NCBI GenBank assembly: GCA_919901855.1
Contig: CAKKQC010000022.1
Location: 94,251-158,250 of the forward strand
From: a bacterium
GTDB lineage: Bacteria > Oederibacteriota > CAKKQC01
DNA: 64,000 bases
Direction: 5' to 3'
Position 1 is the first letter of the stretch; each line of letters opens with the position of its first letter. Shown here one piece after another: positions 54,283-63,353 of the stretch. The position numbers and the translations under genes were made by a program. The notes under the pieces are model-generated. The model had not been told where the DNA came from and ran no database searches. It was given only the letters and a program-made list of their open reading frames with translations.

Positions 54283-55121
54283 CCCGGGCGGCCGTCGGCG
54301 CCGTCCTCGCCCTGCTCGTCCCGTGCGCTGGCGCCCTTGCGGCGCGTGTGGCGCCCGCGTCCCTGCCATGCGACCTGCCGGGCATCCGGATCTTCGACCT
54401 GCCGCGGCCGGGAGGGGGCGTGATCCTGGTGGCGCGGAAGCTGACGCATCATCCGGTGACGATACGGATGCCCGTGTCGTCGACGGGCATGATCGCGGAC
54501 CGGCCCATCCCCGTCCTCGTCACGCTGCCCTCGGCGAGGGAGTACGTGCTCGCGGAGTTTCGGTTCGCGGTCCCCGGCGCGCCATGGCACATGGACTGGA
54601 GCCACGTGGACATCTCGGGAAACCTGGGGGCGAGGCATGACCCCAATGCCGTCTACGAGCTTCCATGGGCCAGGGGGGAGACGCATGCCGTCACCCAGGG
54701 CCCACATGGCTCGGCCTCCTGGTACGAGGGGGGATGCGCCATGGATTTCGACCTCAAGGAGGGCACGGAGGTGCGCGCGGCCCGGGCGGGGGTCGTGGCC
54801 GAGTTCCAGGACGAGTGCACGAAGGCGGGGCCGATGGGCACGGCCTCGAACTACGTCGTCGTCCTCCACGCGGACGGCACGCTCGGCGACTACGAGCACT
54901 TGCGGCGGGGCGGCGTGGTCGTCCGTGTCGGCGACCGGATCAAGGCCGGGGACCTCCTCGGCTATTCGGGGAACACCGGCGCGTCATCCGGCCCGCACTT
55001 GCACTTCGGCGTGCTCTCCGTGAACCCGGACTTGTCGTGGGCGCCCCAGCGCCTGCGGTTCCGGGTGGCGGGCCGGCGCGACCTGGTAGAACTGGCGAAC
55101 GGCTCCAGCTACACGCGTTAG
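54279..55121 (+). CDS. Secreted M23-family peptidase
   Basis: 280 residues. Signal peptide AVGAVLALLVPCAGALAA, an N-terminal beta domain to about residue 135, then a LytM-type domain. Zn ligands: His in QGPHG, Asp in GCAMDFD and the GPHLHFGVLS pair near 245; EHL near 207 is also typical. These enzymes cut peptidoglycan cross-links in the periplasm. It sits in an ATGA overlap with the glycosidase remnant and ends four bases into the convergent vapC gene. Confidence 0.82.
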   Translation: MTRAAVGAVLALLVPCAGALAARVAPASLPCDLPGIRIFDLPRPGGGVILVARKLTHHPVTIRMPVSSTGMIADRPIPVLVTLPSAREYVLAEFRFAVPGAPWHMDWSHVDISGNLGARHDPNAVYELPWARGETHAVTQGPHGSASWYEGGCAMDFDLKEGTEVRAARAGVVAEFQDECTKAGPMGTASNYVVVLHADGTLGDYEHLRRGGVVVRVGDRIKAGDLLGYSGNTGASSGPHLHFGVLSVNPDLSWAPQRLRFRVAGRRDLVELANGSSYTR

Positions 55122-55525
55122 CGGCGGGACCAGTTCTCCAGCTTCAAACCCGGAATGCGGCGGAACTCGCGCTCGTTGTTGGTGACGAGAACCGCAGGAA
55201 GGGAGAGCGCGTGGGCCGCGATCAGCGTGTCCAGGGGGCCGACTGGCGTGCCGCGGCCCTCGAGGGCGGCTCGAATCCGACCGTAGGTCGCTGATGCTGC
55301 CGTGTCGAAGGGCATGACCTGGAGGGGAGCACAGAACTGCACAAGGGACGCGTGGTTCGCCTCGGATTCGCCACTCCGGGAGACCCCGAACCAGAGCTCT
55401 GCCAGGCTGATCGATGAGATGCCAAGCGATCCCGGGGGGCACCTCTTGAGCCGATCGAGAACAGGCTCCGAACGACCCCGGATCAGCGCGATGCAGATAT
55501 CGGTGTCGAGGAGATGCCGAATCAC
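55118..55525 (-). CDS. vapC: VapC-family PIN toxin
   Basis: 135 residues, minus strand. RHLLDTDICIALIRG holds the first Asp, SISLAELWFGVSRSG the Glu, and GPLDTLIAAHALSL and VTNNEREF the remaining PIN motifs. This is the classic MvpT/FitB-like VapC type that cleaves initiator tRNA in characterised members. It overlaps the vapB stop by four bases. Confidence 0.9.
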   Translation of the reverse strand: MIRHLLDTDICIALIRGRSEPVLDRLKRCPPGSLGISSISLAELWFGVSRSGESEANHASLVQFCAPLQVMPFDTAASATYGRIRAALEGRGTPVGPLDTLIAAHALSLPAVLVTNNEREFRRIPGLKLENWSRR

Positions 55526-55752
55526 AGCGTGGCGCGACGATCCTTGCCGCGTGGCTGGTCACGCCGGACCATGAAGTCCTTGGAGAACCCCGCCAGGGAT
55601 CTTTCAAGGACCTCCCAGCCTCGATGCTTGGGGTAGAGGACCACGAGGTCGCCGATCTTGTTGACCGACACCTCCGTCTCGTTGAACCGGTACTCCTTGG
55701 GGAGACGGACCGCCTGGCTCCTGCCTGTCGTGAACACCTTTGCCGTCGTCAT
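55522..55752 (-). CDS. vapB: VapB antitoxin (AbrB/SpoVT fold)
   Basis: 76 residues, minus strand. KVFTTGRSQAVRLPKEYRF is the swapped-hairpin AbrB DNA-binding motif of VapB proteins. The C-terminal FSKDFMVRRDQPRGKDRR would wrap the toxin. GGAGGTGACC immediately precedes the ATG, so this unit has a normal ribosome site. Confidence 0.9.
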   Translation of the reverse strand: MTTAKVFTTGRSQAVRLPKEYRFNETEVSVNKIGDLVVLYPKHRGWEVLERSLAGFSKDFMVRRDQPRGKDRRATL

Positions 55753-55768
55753 CGGTCACCTCCATTGC

Positions 55769-55805
55769 TACCTACCATGATAGGTACCACAACAACCGAA
55801 GGCAA
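55769..55805 (-). promoter_or_regulatory. vapBC promoter and operator
   Basis: On the minus strand TTGCCT (55805-55800), 17 bases, then TATCAT (55782-55777). A perfect inverted repeat TACCTA/TAGGTA with a 6-base centre (55769-55786) overlaps the -10 box and is the probable VapB binding site. Confidence 0.55.
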
Positions 55806-55848
55806 GTCTGGTTGGGCGTGGCATGGCACGGTAGTGCCGCCAGGGCGG

Positions 55849-56310
55849 TCAGCTCCCTCCGGACATGAGCTTCACGTGGGCGGCCGTCTCGTCCATGATC
55901 GTGGCGATCATGGCCTGGCAACCGCCGTCATCGGTATTCACGATGTGCGCGTAGCGGGACTCGAGGAAGCGCCTTTCCATTCCGGCGGCGGCCGCGAACG
56001 CGGAGCCGTGGGACAGCTTCCCTTCAACGACAGCCTGGGTCTGGCCCTTGATATACGTCGTGAACGCCTCGATGTTCTCGGGGGCCATGGGCTGGCCGTC
56101 GGAGAACCCGGCGCCTTTCCGCTCCTTGAGGACGTCGGCGATGGCCTCGAAGCAGTTCGAGTGGCCCAGCTCGTCGTTCGCGATGCGGGTGGTGACGTCG
56201 GGGCTGTACCCGCGGGAGGCGCAGGCCGCGTAGAAGTCGGCGAGGGCCACCTCGAGGACGGCCATCCGCTTCAGCAGCCCGATCGCGTAGGGGGTCTCGC
56301 TTTCGTTCAT
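55849..56310 (-). CDS. Ferritin-like (rubrerythrin-type) protein
   Basis: 153 residues, minus strand, all-helical. VLEVALADFYAACASR and NDELGHSNCFEAIADVL contain the spaced Glu and ExxH pattern of ferritin-like di-iron proteins; a later METAAH-like segment (IMDETAAHVKLM) is less canonical. It lies five bases downstream of the amidohydrolase gene in the same operon. Oxidative-stress protection is a common role for the fold, but no specific function can be claimed. Confidence 0.6.
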   Translation of the reverse strand: MNESETPYAIGLLKRMAVLEVALADFYAACASRGYSPDVTTRIANDELGHSNCFEAIADVLKERKGAGFSDGQPMAPENIEAFTTYIKGQTQAVVEGKLSHGSAFAAAAGMERRFLESRYAHIVNTDDGGCQAMIATIMDETAAHVKLMSGGS

Positions 56311-56315
56311 CCGGA

Positions 56316-57122
56316 CTAAACGCCGACGAACCGCCGAAGATTGTCGGCGAAGTACGCGGCCTGGACCTTCGGGGGGATGCGCAGGGCCTTGAGGATGCGG
56401 CGGTCGTCCTTCACCTGCTTCCCGCACCACTTCATGCTGTAGTCGTCCACGTGGCCGTCGGTGCCGAAGAAGACGTTCCGCTCGACCCGGTACCCGGTCT
56501 TGAAGACCTTGAACAACGCGTCGCGGCGGTAGATGTCCGGCGTGCCCCGAGTCGTGTCGATGAACATCTCGCAGACGGGCTTGCCGGGCCGCCAGTTGGC
56601 GGACTCGATCTTGCCGTAGACCGCGACGTTCTCGTCGACCCAGGGCCACGAGATGTGGGCCGTGGCGAACCGGATGCCCCTGATGTCGAGCATGCACTCC
56701 CAGTTCGCGGGACGGTTGTTGATCGAGCTGGCGGTCCCGTCCCAGAGGATGCCCGTATGGAACAGGATCGGCTTGCCGCGAGACGCGATTCGGCGGAAGA
56801 CCTTCATGGCTTGTGGGTGGTACGGGGGGTAGTTCGTCACGATCACCTTGAACCCCTTCGCCCCCATGGCGATGGCGGTGTCGACCTGGCGTTCCGCGTC
56901 CTTCTCCAGGGGCTCGATCCAGAAGAAGGGGAAGAGGTTCCGGTCGCCCTTGGTGTATTCCAGCGCCCGGCCCAGCCTCTTCTGAATGGAGCCGGGCCGC
57001 CCGTGGGACGGCTCCGAGATCACGATGCCGCCGTCGATACCGGTCGCCTTGAGCTTGCGGCGGAAGTCCGCCGGCGAGTCCTTACCCCGGTCGCCCAGAT
57101 GGATGTGGCCGTCGAGAATCAT
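56316..57122 (-). CDS. Amidohydrolase-2 family metal-dependent hydrolase
   Basis: 268 residues, minus strand. It starts MILDGHIHLGD, with the HxH metal motif at residues 6-8. Later ligands are in FKVIVTNYPPYHP, ILFHTGILWD, RFATAHISWPW and FFGTDGHVDDYS. This is the PF04909 TIM-barrel pattern of decarboxylases and lactonases. ATG 57122 has AGGAGG eight bases upstream, so it is preferred to a start nine codons earlier. Substrate unknown. Confidence 0.78.
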   Translation of the reverse strand: MILDGHIHLGDRGKDSPADFRRKLKATGIDGGIVISEPSHGRPGSIQKRLGRALEYTKGDRNLFPFFWIEPLEKDAERQVDTAIAMGAKGFKVIVTNYPPYHPQAMKVFRRIASRGKPILFHTGILWDGTASSINNRPANWECMLDIRGIRFATAHISWPWVDENVAVYGKIESANWRPGKPVCEMFIDTTRGTPDIYRRDALFKVFKTGYRVERNVFFGTDGHVDDYSMKWCGKQVKDDRRILKALRIPPKVQAAYFADNLRRFVGV

Positions 57123-57354
57123 GTTGCTGCCCTCCTGTTCCCGGGCCACATTCTACATCCGACGGATTGATCGCCTGCGGCTGACTGGCGCGTCCAATCC
57201 GGCCTCCGGCGGGCGAGCGGTTCCCATACGGGTTCCCGGTTCACAAGAAATATACATGCCGTTATCGCGTTGGTAGCACAGGGTTATGTGGCTCCAGCGA
57301 CCACCATCAGGGACGGGAGCAGGAGGTCCGGGCGCGACCCGTTGTTGGACAGGC

Positions 57355-58809
57355 ATGGAAGACAGGGGAGCCTGGTCCGGCCGGCGCGCGCTCCGGGCGC
57401 TGTATTGGCTTGCCCTGCTGATCCCGGGAGTCGCCCGGGGGGTGGAGAGCCCGTATGTCGCCGACGAGCCCGTATCCGCCGGTGAATCCTACGGCGGATT
57501 CCAGCGCAAGCTGCTTCGGATCGGCACCTTGGGGGGGGGATTGGCCGCGATTCACGTCTCGGAAACGGATCAGTTGGAGGTCTCGATCTCGAACGATGCG
57601 GGCCTCACCTGGACCGCGACCACCATCAGCGACGGGCCGTACGCGAGCGTGACCGCGTACGCCTGGAGCGCGGTCGTGGACCCCGGCACGAACGACCTCC
57701 ATCTGGCGTTCTCGAGGGACGCCTCGGGCGCCATCGGCGATATCGGGTACGCTATGGGGACGTATGCTTCATCCCCTGCGGGCCCGGCCTACACTTGGAC
57801 GATCACGGGGGACGTGATCGGCCCGGTGGCGGATCTCCACCTCGATGTCATGGCGCTCGGTTTCGCCTCGGTAGGCGGCATTCCGTACCTGGACCTCGTG
57901 AGCGGCCGGAGCGCGAGCCTCGACGGCTCCCAGGGGCGCATGAAGTGGAGCTTCCGGCGGGCGGCCGGGGGCCTGGGAGAGTGGTGGACCGTGCCGGGCG
58001 GCCTTGGCCGGAAGCCGGACGGAGTCCCCGAGCCCTCCGGCGCGACCGGCCCTCGCCCCGCCCCCCTCCCGTCCCTCATCGATGACGAGGCGGACTGGTG
58101 GTGGCCGGAGGAGTGGGATACCGGCGGCCATTTCTACGTCCTGGCGATCGACGGGGCCTCCACGTCGACGGCAATCGAGGAGGTGTCCGCACCCGCGGGC
58201 GCGCACGACCTGATCGTGCCCGCCGGAACGGCGCTGACGTTCGCGAAGCGGTACCGGGTGAGCCGGTTCGCCGCGGCCGCGATGGAGAGGCGCGAGGCGG
58301 AAGTGAAGTCCGCCGAGACCGCGAGCGCCCTCGCGGCCGCCCAGGCGCTCGAGTCCGCGCGCGCGGGGCTGGAACAGCTCGCGTCGTCCGGCGGCGACCG
58401 CCAGATGCCCTCGGAGGCGGCCGCCATGGCCGCCGAGATGAGAACGGCGGAGGAGCACCTGCAGGGCGCACGGTTCCGGAGCTCGAGTGAGCACTCGAAG
58501 CTGGTTCTCGACCGGCTGGCCGTGGCCTCGCGCAAGATCGAGGCCACGCGGCGCGACGCGCTCCTGGCATATGTGAAGGTGTTGACCGCCGGATTCGACA
58601 TGATGCAGGGACCGGGCCGGGATGCCGGCTCGGAAGCCGGACGGATCATCACGGACGGACGCCGGGTGCTCTCGGATGCCCAGGCGGCGATTCGCACCGG
58701 GGATCTCGAGGCCGCGGACAAGCTCATCAAGACGGGCGCGGAGCTCCTGCGCAAGGCGCACGCCAGCGCGGGGGACTCGTCCGCCTCCGAGGAGCCCTCG
58801 GGCCGGTGA
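57355..58809 (+). CDS. Secreted sialidase-like and coiled-coil protein
   Basis: 484 residues from ATG 57355. Signal peptide RALRALYWLALLIPGVARG. The N-terminal half has Asp-box-like repeats as in sialidase/BNR propellers (SISNDAGLTWTATTISDGP), but no complete catalytic set is visible. Residues from about 290 on form a long Ala/Glu-rich coiled coil (AAAMERREAEVKSAETASAL) with a second helical hairpin. An earlier ATG at 57286 would add 23 residues ahead of the signal. GTGA overlap with the diguanylate cyclase suggests it is the sensor or partner of that protein. Confidence 0.6.
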   Translation: MEDRGAWSGRRALRALYWLALLIPGVARGVESPYVADEPVSAGESYGGFQRKLLRIGTLGGGLAAIHVSETDQLEVSISNDAGLTWTATTISDGPYASVTAYAWSAVVDPGTNDLHLAFSRDASGAIGDIGYAMGTYASSPAGPAYTWTITGDVIGPVADLHLDVMALGFASVGGIPYLDLVSGRSASLDGSQGRMKWSFRRAAGGLGEWWTVPGGLGRKPDGVPEPSGATGPRPAPLPSLIDDEADWWWPEEWDTGGHFYVLAIDGASTSTAIEEVSAPAGAHDLIVPAGTALTFAKRYRVSRFAAAAMERREAEVKSAETASALAAAQALESARAGLEQLASSGGDRQMPSEAAAMAAEMRTAEEHLQGARFRSSSEHSKLVLDRLAVASRKIEATRRDALLAYVKVLTAGFDMMQGPGRDAGSEAGRIITDGRRVLSDAQAAIRTGDLEAADKLIKTGAELLRKAHASAGDSSASEEPSGR

Positions 58810-60527
58810 TGAAGCCGGCCTTTCCGGATGAACCTTCCTGGCCCGAACGGGTAGTGCCGCGGTTCTCGCACGCCTGGGTCCTGTGGCTCATGGCTGGCGT
58901 TCTGGTCGGAGGCATGGGCCTGGCGGCCGGAGCGGGGTTGAGCGGGCAGCAGATCAGGCGCGGAAACGAGGACCTGCGGGCCCGCGCGCTGTCGGCGGGC
59001 GCCGACCTCGCCCAGCAGGAGCTTCTGGCGGAACGGAACTCCCAGCGATACGTCCTGACGGGCGACACCAGCGCGCTCGACCAGCTTCAGCAGGACGAAC
59101 AGGGGATAAAGCGCGCGCTCGAGGCGGCGGCGGCGCTCGTGGACGAACTTGCTCCATGGGCTCCCAACCTCGGGACGAGCCTCGAGGCGACCCGCGCCCG
59201 GTTGTGGGAGTGGCGGTCATCCTACTCGATGCGCGCGATCGAGTACCGGATGGCGGGCCGGTGGGAGGACCTCGAGAAGCTCAACCGCGGTGACAGCCAG
59301 GCGCACTGGAACGTGGAGGTCGACGCCGCGATCCGCAACTTCCGCGCCCGGCTCGAAGCGGCCCTGATCGCCCGGGAGACGGCGCGCCGGCCGGAATCCA
59401 CCGCGGTGGGACTGCTGTTCCTCCTGGGCCTCGGGTTGGATGCGCTGGTCCTGCTGGCGGCGGTCCCGTTCGCCCTGCGTCCCATCTCCGAGTTGCGCTA
59501 CCGCAACCGGCTGTCGAGCGCGCTCAAGACGTTCACCCGCAGCCTTCGGAGCGCGGATAACGAGACCGAAATCACGGCCACCGTCGCCCGCGCCGCGATG
59601 GCGGGGGGCGGGGTCGAGCGGGTCCATGTGCTGCTTCCGCGCACCGAGCCGGCGGGCCTCCGGGTCGCGGTGGCGGTGGGCCTCGACCTCCCGGACCGGC
59701 GCGGGTCGGCGATCCTCGACCAGCCCGGCCTGTGCCCCGTGATCCGCGCCAACCGTCCCCACCTGGTCGCCGACGTGCGCGCGCAGGCTCCGTGCGACTG
59801 TCCGCTCGGCGTCCCGCCCCGGGGCGCGTACGCCTGCATTCCGGTGATCACCGAGGGGCGCGCCTCCGGCCTGCTGAACGTCCAGGCCGCGAACGCGCGC
59901 TCGATCGAGCCGGAGCACGTGCGGGACTACCTCGAGGCGGTGGGGTTCGTCGGATCGCTCGCCCTCGGAGGGCATTACGACCTCACCAAGGTGCAGCGCG
60001 AGGCCATGCTCGACGGGTTGACCGGCGTCTACAACCGCCGGTTCCTGGATGCGAGCCTCAAGCACCAATTCGCGGCGGCGGGGCGCACGTCGAACCCGCT
60101 GTCGATCCTGATGATGGACATCGACCACTTCAAGAAGCTCAACGACACCTACGGCCACTGGGCCGGGGACGCCGTGCTCCAGGCGCTCGGGAGGCACATC
60201 CAGCCGTTGCTGCGCGAGACCGATATCCTGGCGCGATACGGCGGCGAGGAGTTCATGGTCCTGTTGCCCAACACGACGGCGGAGCAGGCGATGGCGATCG
60301 CCGAGAAGATCAGGCTGCACGTCCGCTCGCTCGCCATCCCGGGGCTCGAGAGCATCCCGCCTCCCATCGCGACGATCTCCGTGGGCGTCGCGTCGTTCCC
60401 GCACGATGGGAAAACCCGCGAGGGCCTCCTCCTTGCAGTGGACATGGCCCTGTACCTGGCCAAGGGAGGCGGCCGCGATCAGGTCCGCCGGCTGGACCGC
60501 CCCAACATCATGCTGAAGGGGGAATGA
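58806..60527 (+). CDS. CHASE3-GAF-GGDEF diguanylate cyclase
   Basis: 573 residues. Membrane helix at about 24-44, a periplasmic CHASE3-like four-helix region (NSQRYVLTGDTSALDQLQQ), a second helix near 200-222, then a GAF domain (about 240-395). Last is a GGDEF domain with the active-site GGEEF at residues 479-483 and substrate residues in MMDIDHFKKLNDTYGH. It makes cyclic di-GMP. I see no RxxD inhibition site in the residues just before GGEEF. GTG 58806 or ATG 58809 is the start. Confidence 0.88.
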   Translation: MMKPAFPDEPSWPERVVPRFSHAWVLWLMAGVLVGGMGLAAGAGLSGQQIRRGNEDLRARALSAGADLAQQELLAERNSQRYVLTGDTSALDQLQQDEQGIKRALEAAAALVDELAPWAPNLGTSLEATRARLWEWRSSYSMRAIEYRMAGRWEDLEKLNRGDSQAHWNVEVDAAIRNFRARLEAALIARETARRPESTAVGLLFLLGLGLDALVLLAAVPFALRPISELRYRNRLSSALKTFTRSLRSADNETEITATVARAAMAGGGVERVHVLLPRTEPAGLRVAVAVGLDLPDRRGSAILDQPGLCPVIRANRPHLVADVRAQAPCDCPLGVPPRGAYACIPVITEGRASGLLNVQAANARSIEPEHVRDYLEAVGFVGSLALGGHYDLTKVQREAMLDGLTGVYNRRFLDASLKHQFAAAGRTSNPLSILMMDIDHFKKLNDTYGHWAGDAVLQALGRHIQPLLRETDILARYGGEEFMVLLPNTTAEQAMAIAEKIRLHVRSLAIPGLESIPPPIATISVGVASFPHDGKTREGLLLAVDMALYLAKGGGRDQVRRLDRPNIMLKGE

Positions 60528-60547
60528 AGCGGACCATCCGGGCGGGG

Positions 60548-60556
60548 TGGTATCCT
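60548..60556 (+). promoter_or_regulatory. Extended -10 directly before ATG 60563 (leaderless)
   Basis: TGG plus TATCCT (60551-60556), six bases, then ATG 60563. No ribosome site. It lies in the 35-base gap after the cyclase gene. Confidence 0.45.
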
Positions 60557-60562
60557 CGACCC

Positions 60563-61630
60563 ATGAAACCAATCCGGTTCGGCGTCGTGGGGTCGGGGTG
60601 GCGGTGTCTCTTCTACCTCCGGGTGGCCAGGGCGCGCCCGGACCTCTTCGAAGTGGCGGGCGTGGTCTCGCGCACGGCGGAGCGCGCGGCGGCGGTCAGC
60701 AAGGAGTGGGGGGTGCCCGGGTTCACGAAGCTATCGGAACTACTCGCCGCAGGGCCTGAGTACGTGGTCACCAGCGTGCCCTGGGGCGTGAATCCCGACC
60801 TGCTCCGGGAGCTCGCGGGGAAGAAGATGCCCGCGCTATCCGAGACCCCGCCCGCGCCCGACCTGCCTAGCCTGATCGCCCTGCACGCCGACCTCGCGAG
60901 GCTGGGCGCGAACGTCCACGTGGCGGAGGAGTACCACCTTCGCCCGATGCACGCGGCCCAGATCGCGGTCGCGGCGTCAGGCCGCATCGGCACCGTCACC
61001 CACGCCCAGGTCTCGATCGGCCACGGCTACCACGGCATCAGCCTGATACGCCGCCTGCTGGGCCTCAAGGGCGAGGCGTGCACGCTCGTCGGCCGGTCGT
61101 TCAAGGGCACGGTCGTGGCCGCGCCGGGCCGCGAGGGGCAACCGAAGGAGGAGAAGCTCAAGGAATCGGTGCAGGACGTCGTGCTCATGGACTTCGGCGG
61201 CAGGAGCGCGGTGTTCGACTTCACGGGCGACCAGTACTTCGGCCACATCCGCGCCGGGCGCGTGCTCGCGCGGGGCGAGCGCGGCGAGATCTCGGGCCGG
61301 CGCGTGACGTGGCTCCAGGACGCGTGGACGCCGATGACGGTCCAGCTCACGCGCCACCACCAGGACCTCCTCACGGGGGTCTCCCTGCGCGGCATCCAGG
61401 CGGGGGAGGATTGGATCTACCGCAACCCGCTCGAGGGCGCGGCGATCACGGACGACGAGATCGCGGTCGGCGACTGTCTGATACGGATGGCGGGATCGGT
61501 GCGGGAGGGGAAGCCGTTCTACCCGGTGGCGGAAGGCATGCAGGACCACTACCTCTACCTCAAGATGCAGGAGGCGCTGAAGACCGGCGCCACCGTGGAG
61601 GCGCCTCCCCAACCGTTCAGCCGCTGGTGA
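60563..61630 (+). CDS. Gfo/Idh/MocA-family oxidoreductase
   Basis: 355 residues. The Rossmann motif FGVVGSGWRCLFYLRVA is at residues 6-22. The family EKP motif is altered: the equivalent position reads LSETPPAPDLP, so the usual catalytic Lys is missing. VAEEYHLRPMH replaces the typical substrate loop. It may have a different proton relay or no dehydrogenase activity. Its end overlaps the next gene by GTGA. Confidence 0.78.
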   Translation: MKPIRFGVVGSGWRCLFYLRVARARPDLFEVAGVVSRTAERAAAVSKEWGVPGFTKLSELLAAGPEYVVTSVPWGVNPDLLRELAGKKMPALSETPPAPDLPSLIALHADLARLGANVHVAEEYHLRPMHAAQIAVAASGRIGTVTHAQVSIGHGYHGISLIRRLLGLKGEACTLVGRSFKGTVVAAPGREGQPKEEKLKESVQDVVLMDFGGRSAVFDFTGDQYFGHIRAGRVLARGERGEISGRRVTWLQDAWTPMTVQLTRHHQDLLTGVSLRGIQAGEDWIYRNPLEGAAITDDEIAVGDCLIRMAGSVREGKPFYPVAEGMQDHYLYLKMQEALKTGATVEAPPQPFSRW

Positions 61631-62775
61631 AGTCCGCGAAGGTCGGAGCCGTCGGGCTGGCGCTCCTCCTGGGAGCCGCCGGGGCGGCCGCCGGCGCCCG
61701 GACCCGGTACCGGGTGGTCAAGCATGTACCGCTCGACCTCCGCACGGAGGAGCCGAGCTTCGTCTGTCTCGATCACCTCGCGCTCCTCGATCGCGGACGG
61801 CTCGCGTTCATCGGCCGTCCGATCAAGGACCGGAGCATGTTCACCGTCCTCGACCTCAAGACCCTGGAGGTCCGGAACCTCACGGTGCCGGACACGCCGC
61901 GGGTCCAGGTCGCGGCCAAGGGCGTCCTCGTGGTCGACAAGCCCCTGTACTACGACACCGGGAACGGGACGGCCGGAATCCTGCTGCGCGCCGGGGGCAT
62001 GGTCAGCGGCGACGCCGTCCTGCTCGAGTGGAATCTCAGGGCCAACCGCGCGCTGACCCTGATCCCGCTCGCGCAGGTGGCGCCCTCGCCGTACGTGGGT
62101 GTCGACATGATCGGGTACGATCCCGCCCGCCGGGAATGCTTCATCGAGATCCAGCGGCCGTTGCAGGGAGCCAAGAGCCCGACAGGGCAGGGCGGACGGT
62201 ACGAACTGGTCGTGCTCGGCGTCAGGGACGGGACCGCCCGCCCGATCGCGACGATCACGACCACCAACCGGTACACGAGCAAGAGCCCGTACTACGATCC
62301 CGTGCACCGGCGGTCCGCGCATGTCGAGTACGTCGAGATCGGGGGCGAGCAGGCGGAGACGGGCGTCCACCTGGTCGAACTCGATTCCGGCCGCGTCCAC
62401 GAGATCAAGCTGCCCCGGGTCATCTACGGCTGGGCGTTCGACCCCGACGGGATGACGGGCTATGCCTACTCCAACACGACCGGCGAAGTGCTCAAGGTCG
62501 ACCTCGAGACCGGGACGGTATTGCGGCAAGCGACGCTCGGCCGGTACGGCCATGGCCTCGACTTCGTGGCCCCGAACACGCTCCTGCTGATGCGCAACGC
62601 GCGCCTTCACTTCCTCGACGCCCGGACGCTGCGCGAGACGGGCGGAGTGGCGCCGTCCGAGTTCCACCGGGGCTCCACGCATACGGAGGGGTCCATCGTC
62701 ATGCCCGGCCGGGCGCTTGTCCGGATCTTCTACCAGCTCTACGTCGTCGATTTCCCGAATCTGCCGCCCCGGTGA
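61627..62775 (+). CDS. Secreted beta-propeller-like protein
   Basis: 382 residues from GTG 61627. Signal peptide VGAVGLALLLGAAGAAAG. The body alternates strands with motifs like HLALLDRGRLAFIGRPIKD, VIYGWAFDPDGMTGYAYSN and GEVLKVDLETGTVLRQATL, consistent with a six- to seven-bladed propeller. No catalytic residues can be assigned. Translationally coupled to the oxidoreductase. Confidence 0.6.
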   Translation: MKSAKVGAVGLALLLGAAGAAAGARTRYRVVKHVPLDLRTEEPSFVCLDHLALLDRGRLAFIGRPIKDRSMFTVLDLKTLEVRNLTVPDTPRVQVAAKGVLVVDKPLYYDTGNGTAGILLRAGGMVSGDAVLLEWNLRANRALTLIPLAQVAPSPYVGVDMIGYDPARRECFIEIQRPLQGAKSPTGQGGRYELVVLGVRDGTARPIATITTTNRYTSKSPYYDPVHRRSAHVEYVEIGGEQAETGVHLVELDSGRVHEIKLPRVIYGWAFDPDGMTGYAYSNTTGEVLKVDLETGTVLRQATLGRYGHGLDFVAPNTLLLMRNARLHFLDARTLRETGGVAPSEFHRGSTHTEGSIVMPGRALVRIFYQLYVVDFPNLPPR

Positions 62776-62894
62776 GGGTCGCCGCCTGGATGGGCTGACA
62801 GGGCCGCACGGCGGACGGCAATGCCGCGGGGGCGTGATCCGATTGTATTAGCGGGGGAAGGCGACAGGCCCCCGATGCATAGGAGGAACTTTCA

Positions 62895-63314
62895 ATGGGC
62901 GGATGGCGGGAGAAGGGGAAGGACCTGGGACTGCTGGTCCTGCGGGTGATGGCGGGATTGGGGATCGCGGGACTGCACGGGTACGGCAAGATGTTCGGCG
63001 GCAACCTCGAGGGATTCGCGAAGATGGCCGTGGAGCCTATGGGGTTCCCGTTTCCGCTGTTCTTCGCGTACCTATCCGCCATGACCGAGTTCTTCGCCGG
63101 TCTGTTCATCGCGGCGGGGCTGCTCACGCGGCTCACGTGCCTGCCGCTCATCTTCAACATGGGCGTCGCGCTCATCGGCATCCACTACCATCACGGCGAT
63201 CCGATCTCGAAGATGGAGCCCGCGCTGTCGTATCTGACCGCCTGGCTCACGATCCTGCTCGCGGGCCCCGGCGCCTACTCGTTCGACCACCTGTTCCTCG
63301 GCAAGAAGCGCTGA
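62895..63314 (+). CDS. DoxX-family membrane protein
   Basis: 139 residues with four hydrophobic helices. GLLVLRVMAGLGIAGLHGYGKM, YLSAMTEFFAGLFIAAGLLTR and MGVALIGIHYHHGDPI are DoxX signatures. AGGAGG lies 9 bases before ATG 62895. The 119-base gap upstream contains a CGGGGG/CCCCCG inverted repeat (about 62852-62874) that could act in termination or leader structure. The family is linked to redox and sulphur metabolism, but function is unsettled. Confidence 0.85.
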   Translation: MGGWREKGKDLGLLVLRVMAGLGIAGLHGYGKMFGGNLEGFAKMAVEPMGFPFPLFFAYLSAMTEFFAGLFIAAGLLTRLTCLPLIFNMGVALIGIHYHHGDPISKMEPALSYLTAWLTILLAGPGAYSFDHLFLGKKR

Positions 63315-63337
63315 CGTCCGGCCCGCTCCCGCGCGGA

Positions 63338-63346
63338 TGATACGAT
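63338..63346 (+). promoter_or_regulatory. Extended -10 directly before ATG 63354 (leaderless)
   Basis: TGA plus TACGAT (63341-63346), seven bases, then ATG 63354. Same geometry as the sites at 13998 and 20826. Confidence 0.45.
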
Positions 63347-63353
63347 GTTGCCC

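Noticed and set aside
57241-57290. Leaderless start at ATG 57286 with TGG-TAGCAC six bases upstream
   Set aside because: The hexamer lacks the essential final T, and the signal peptide begins at ATG 57355, so this site is weaker than the six listed.
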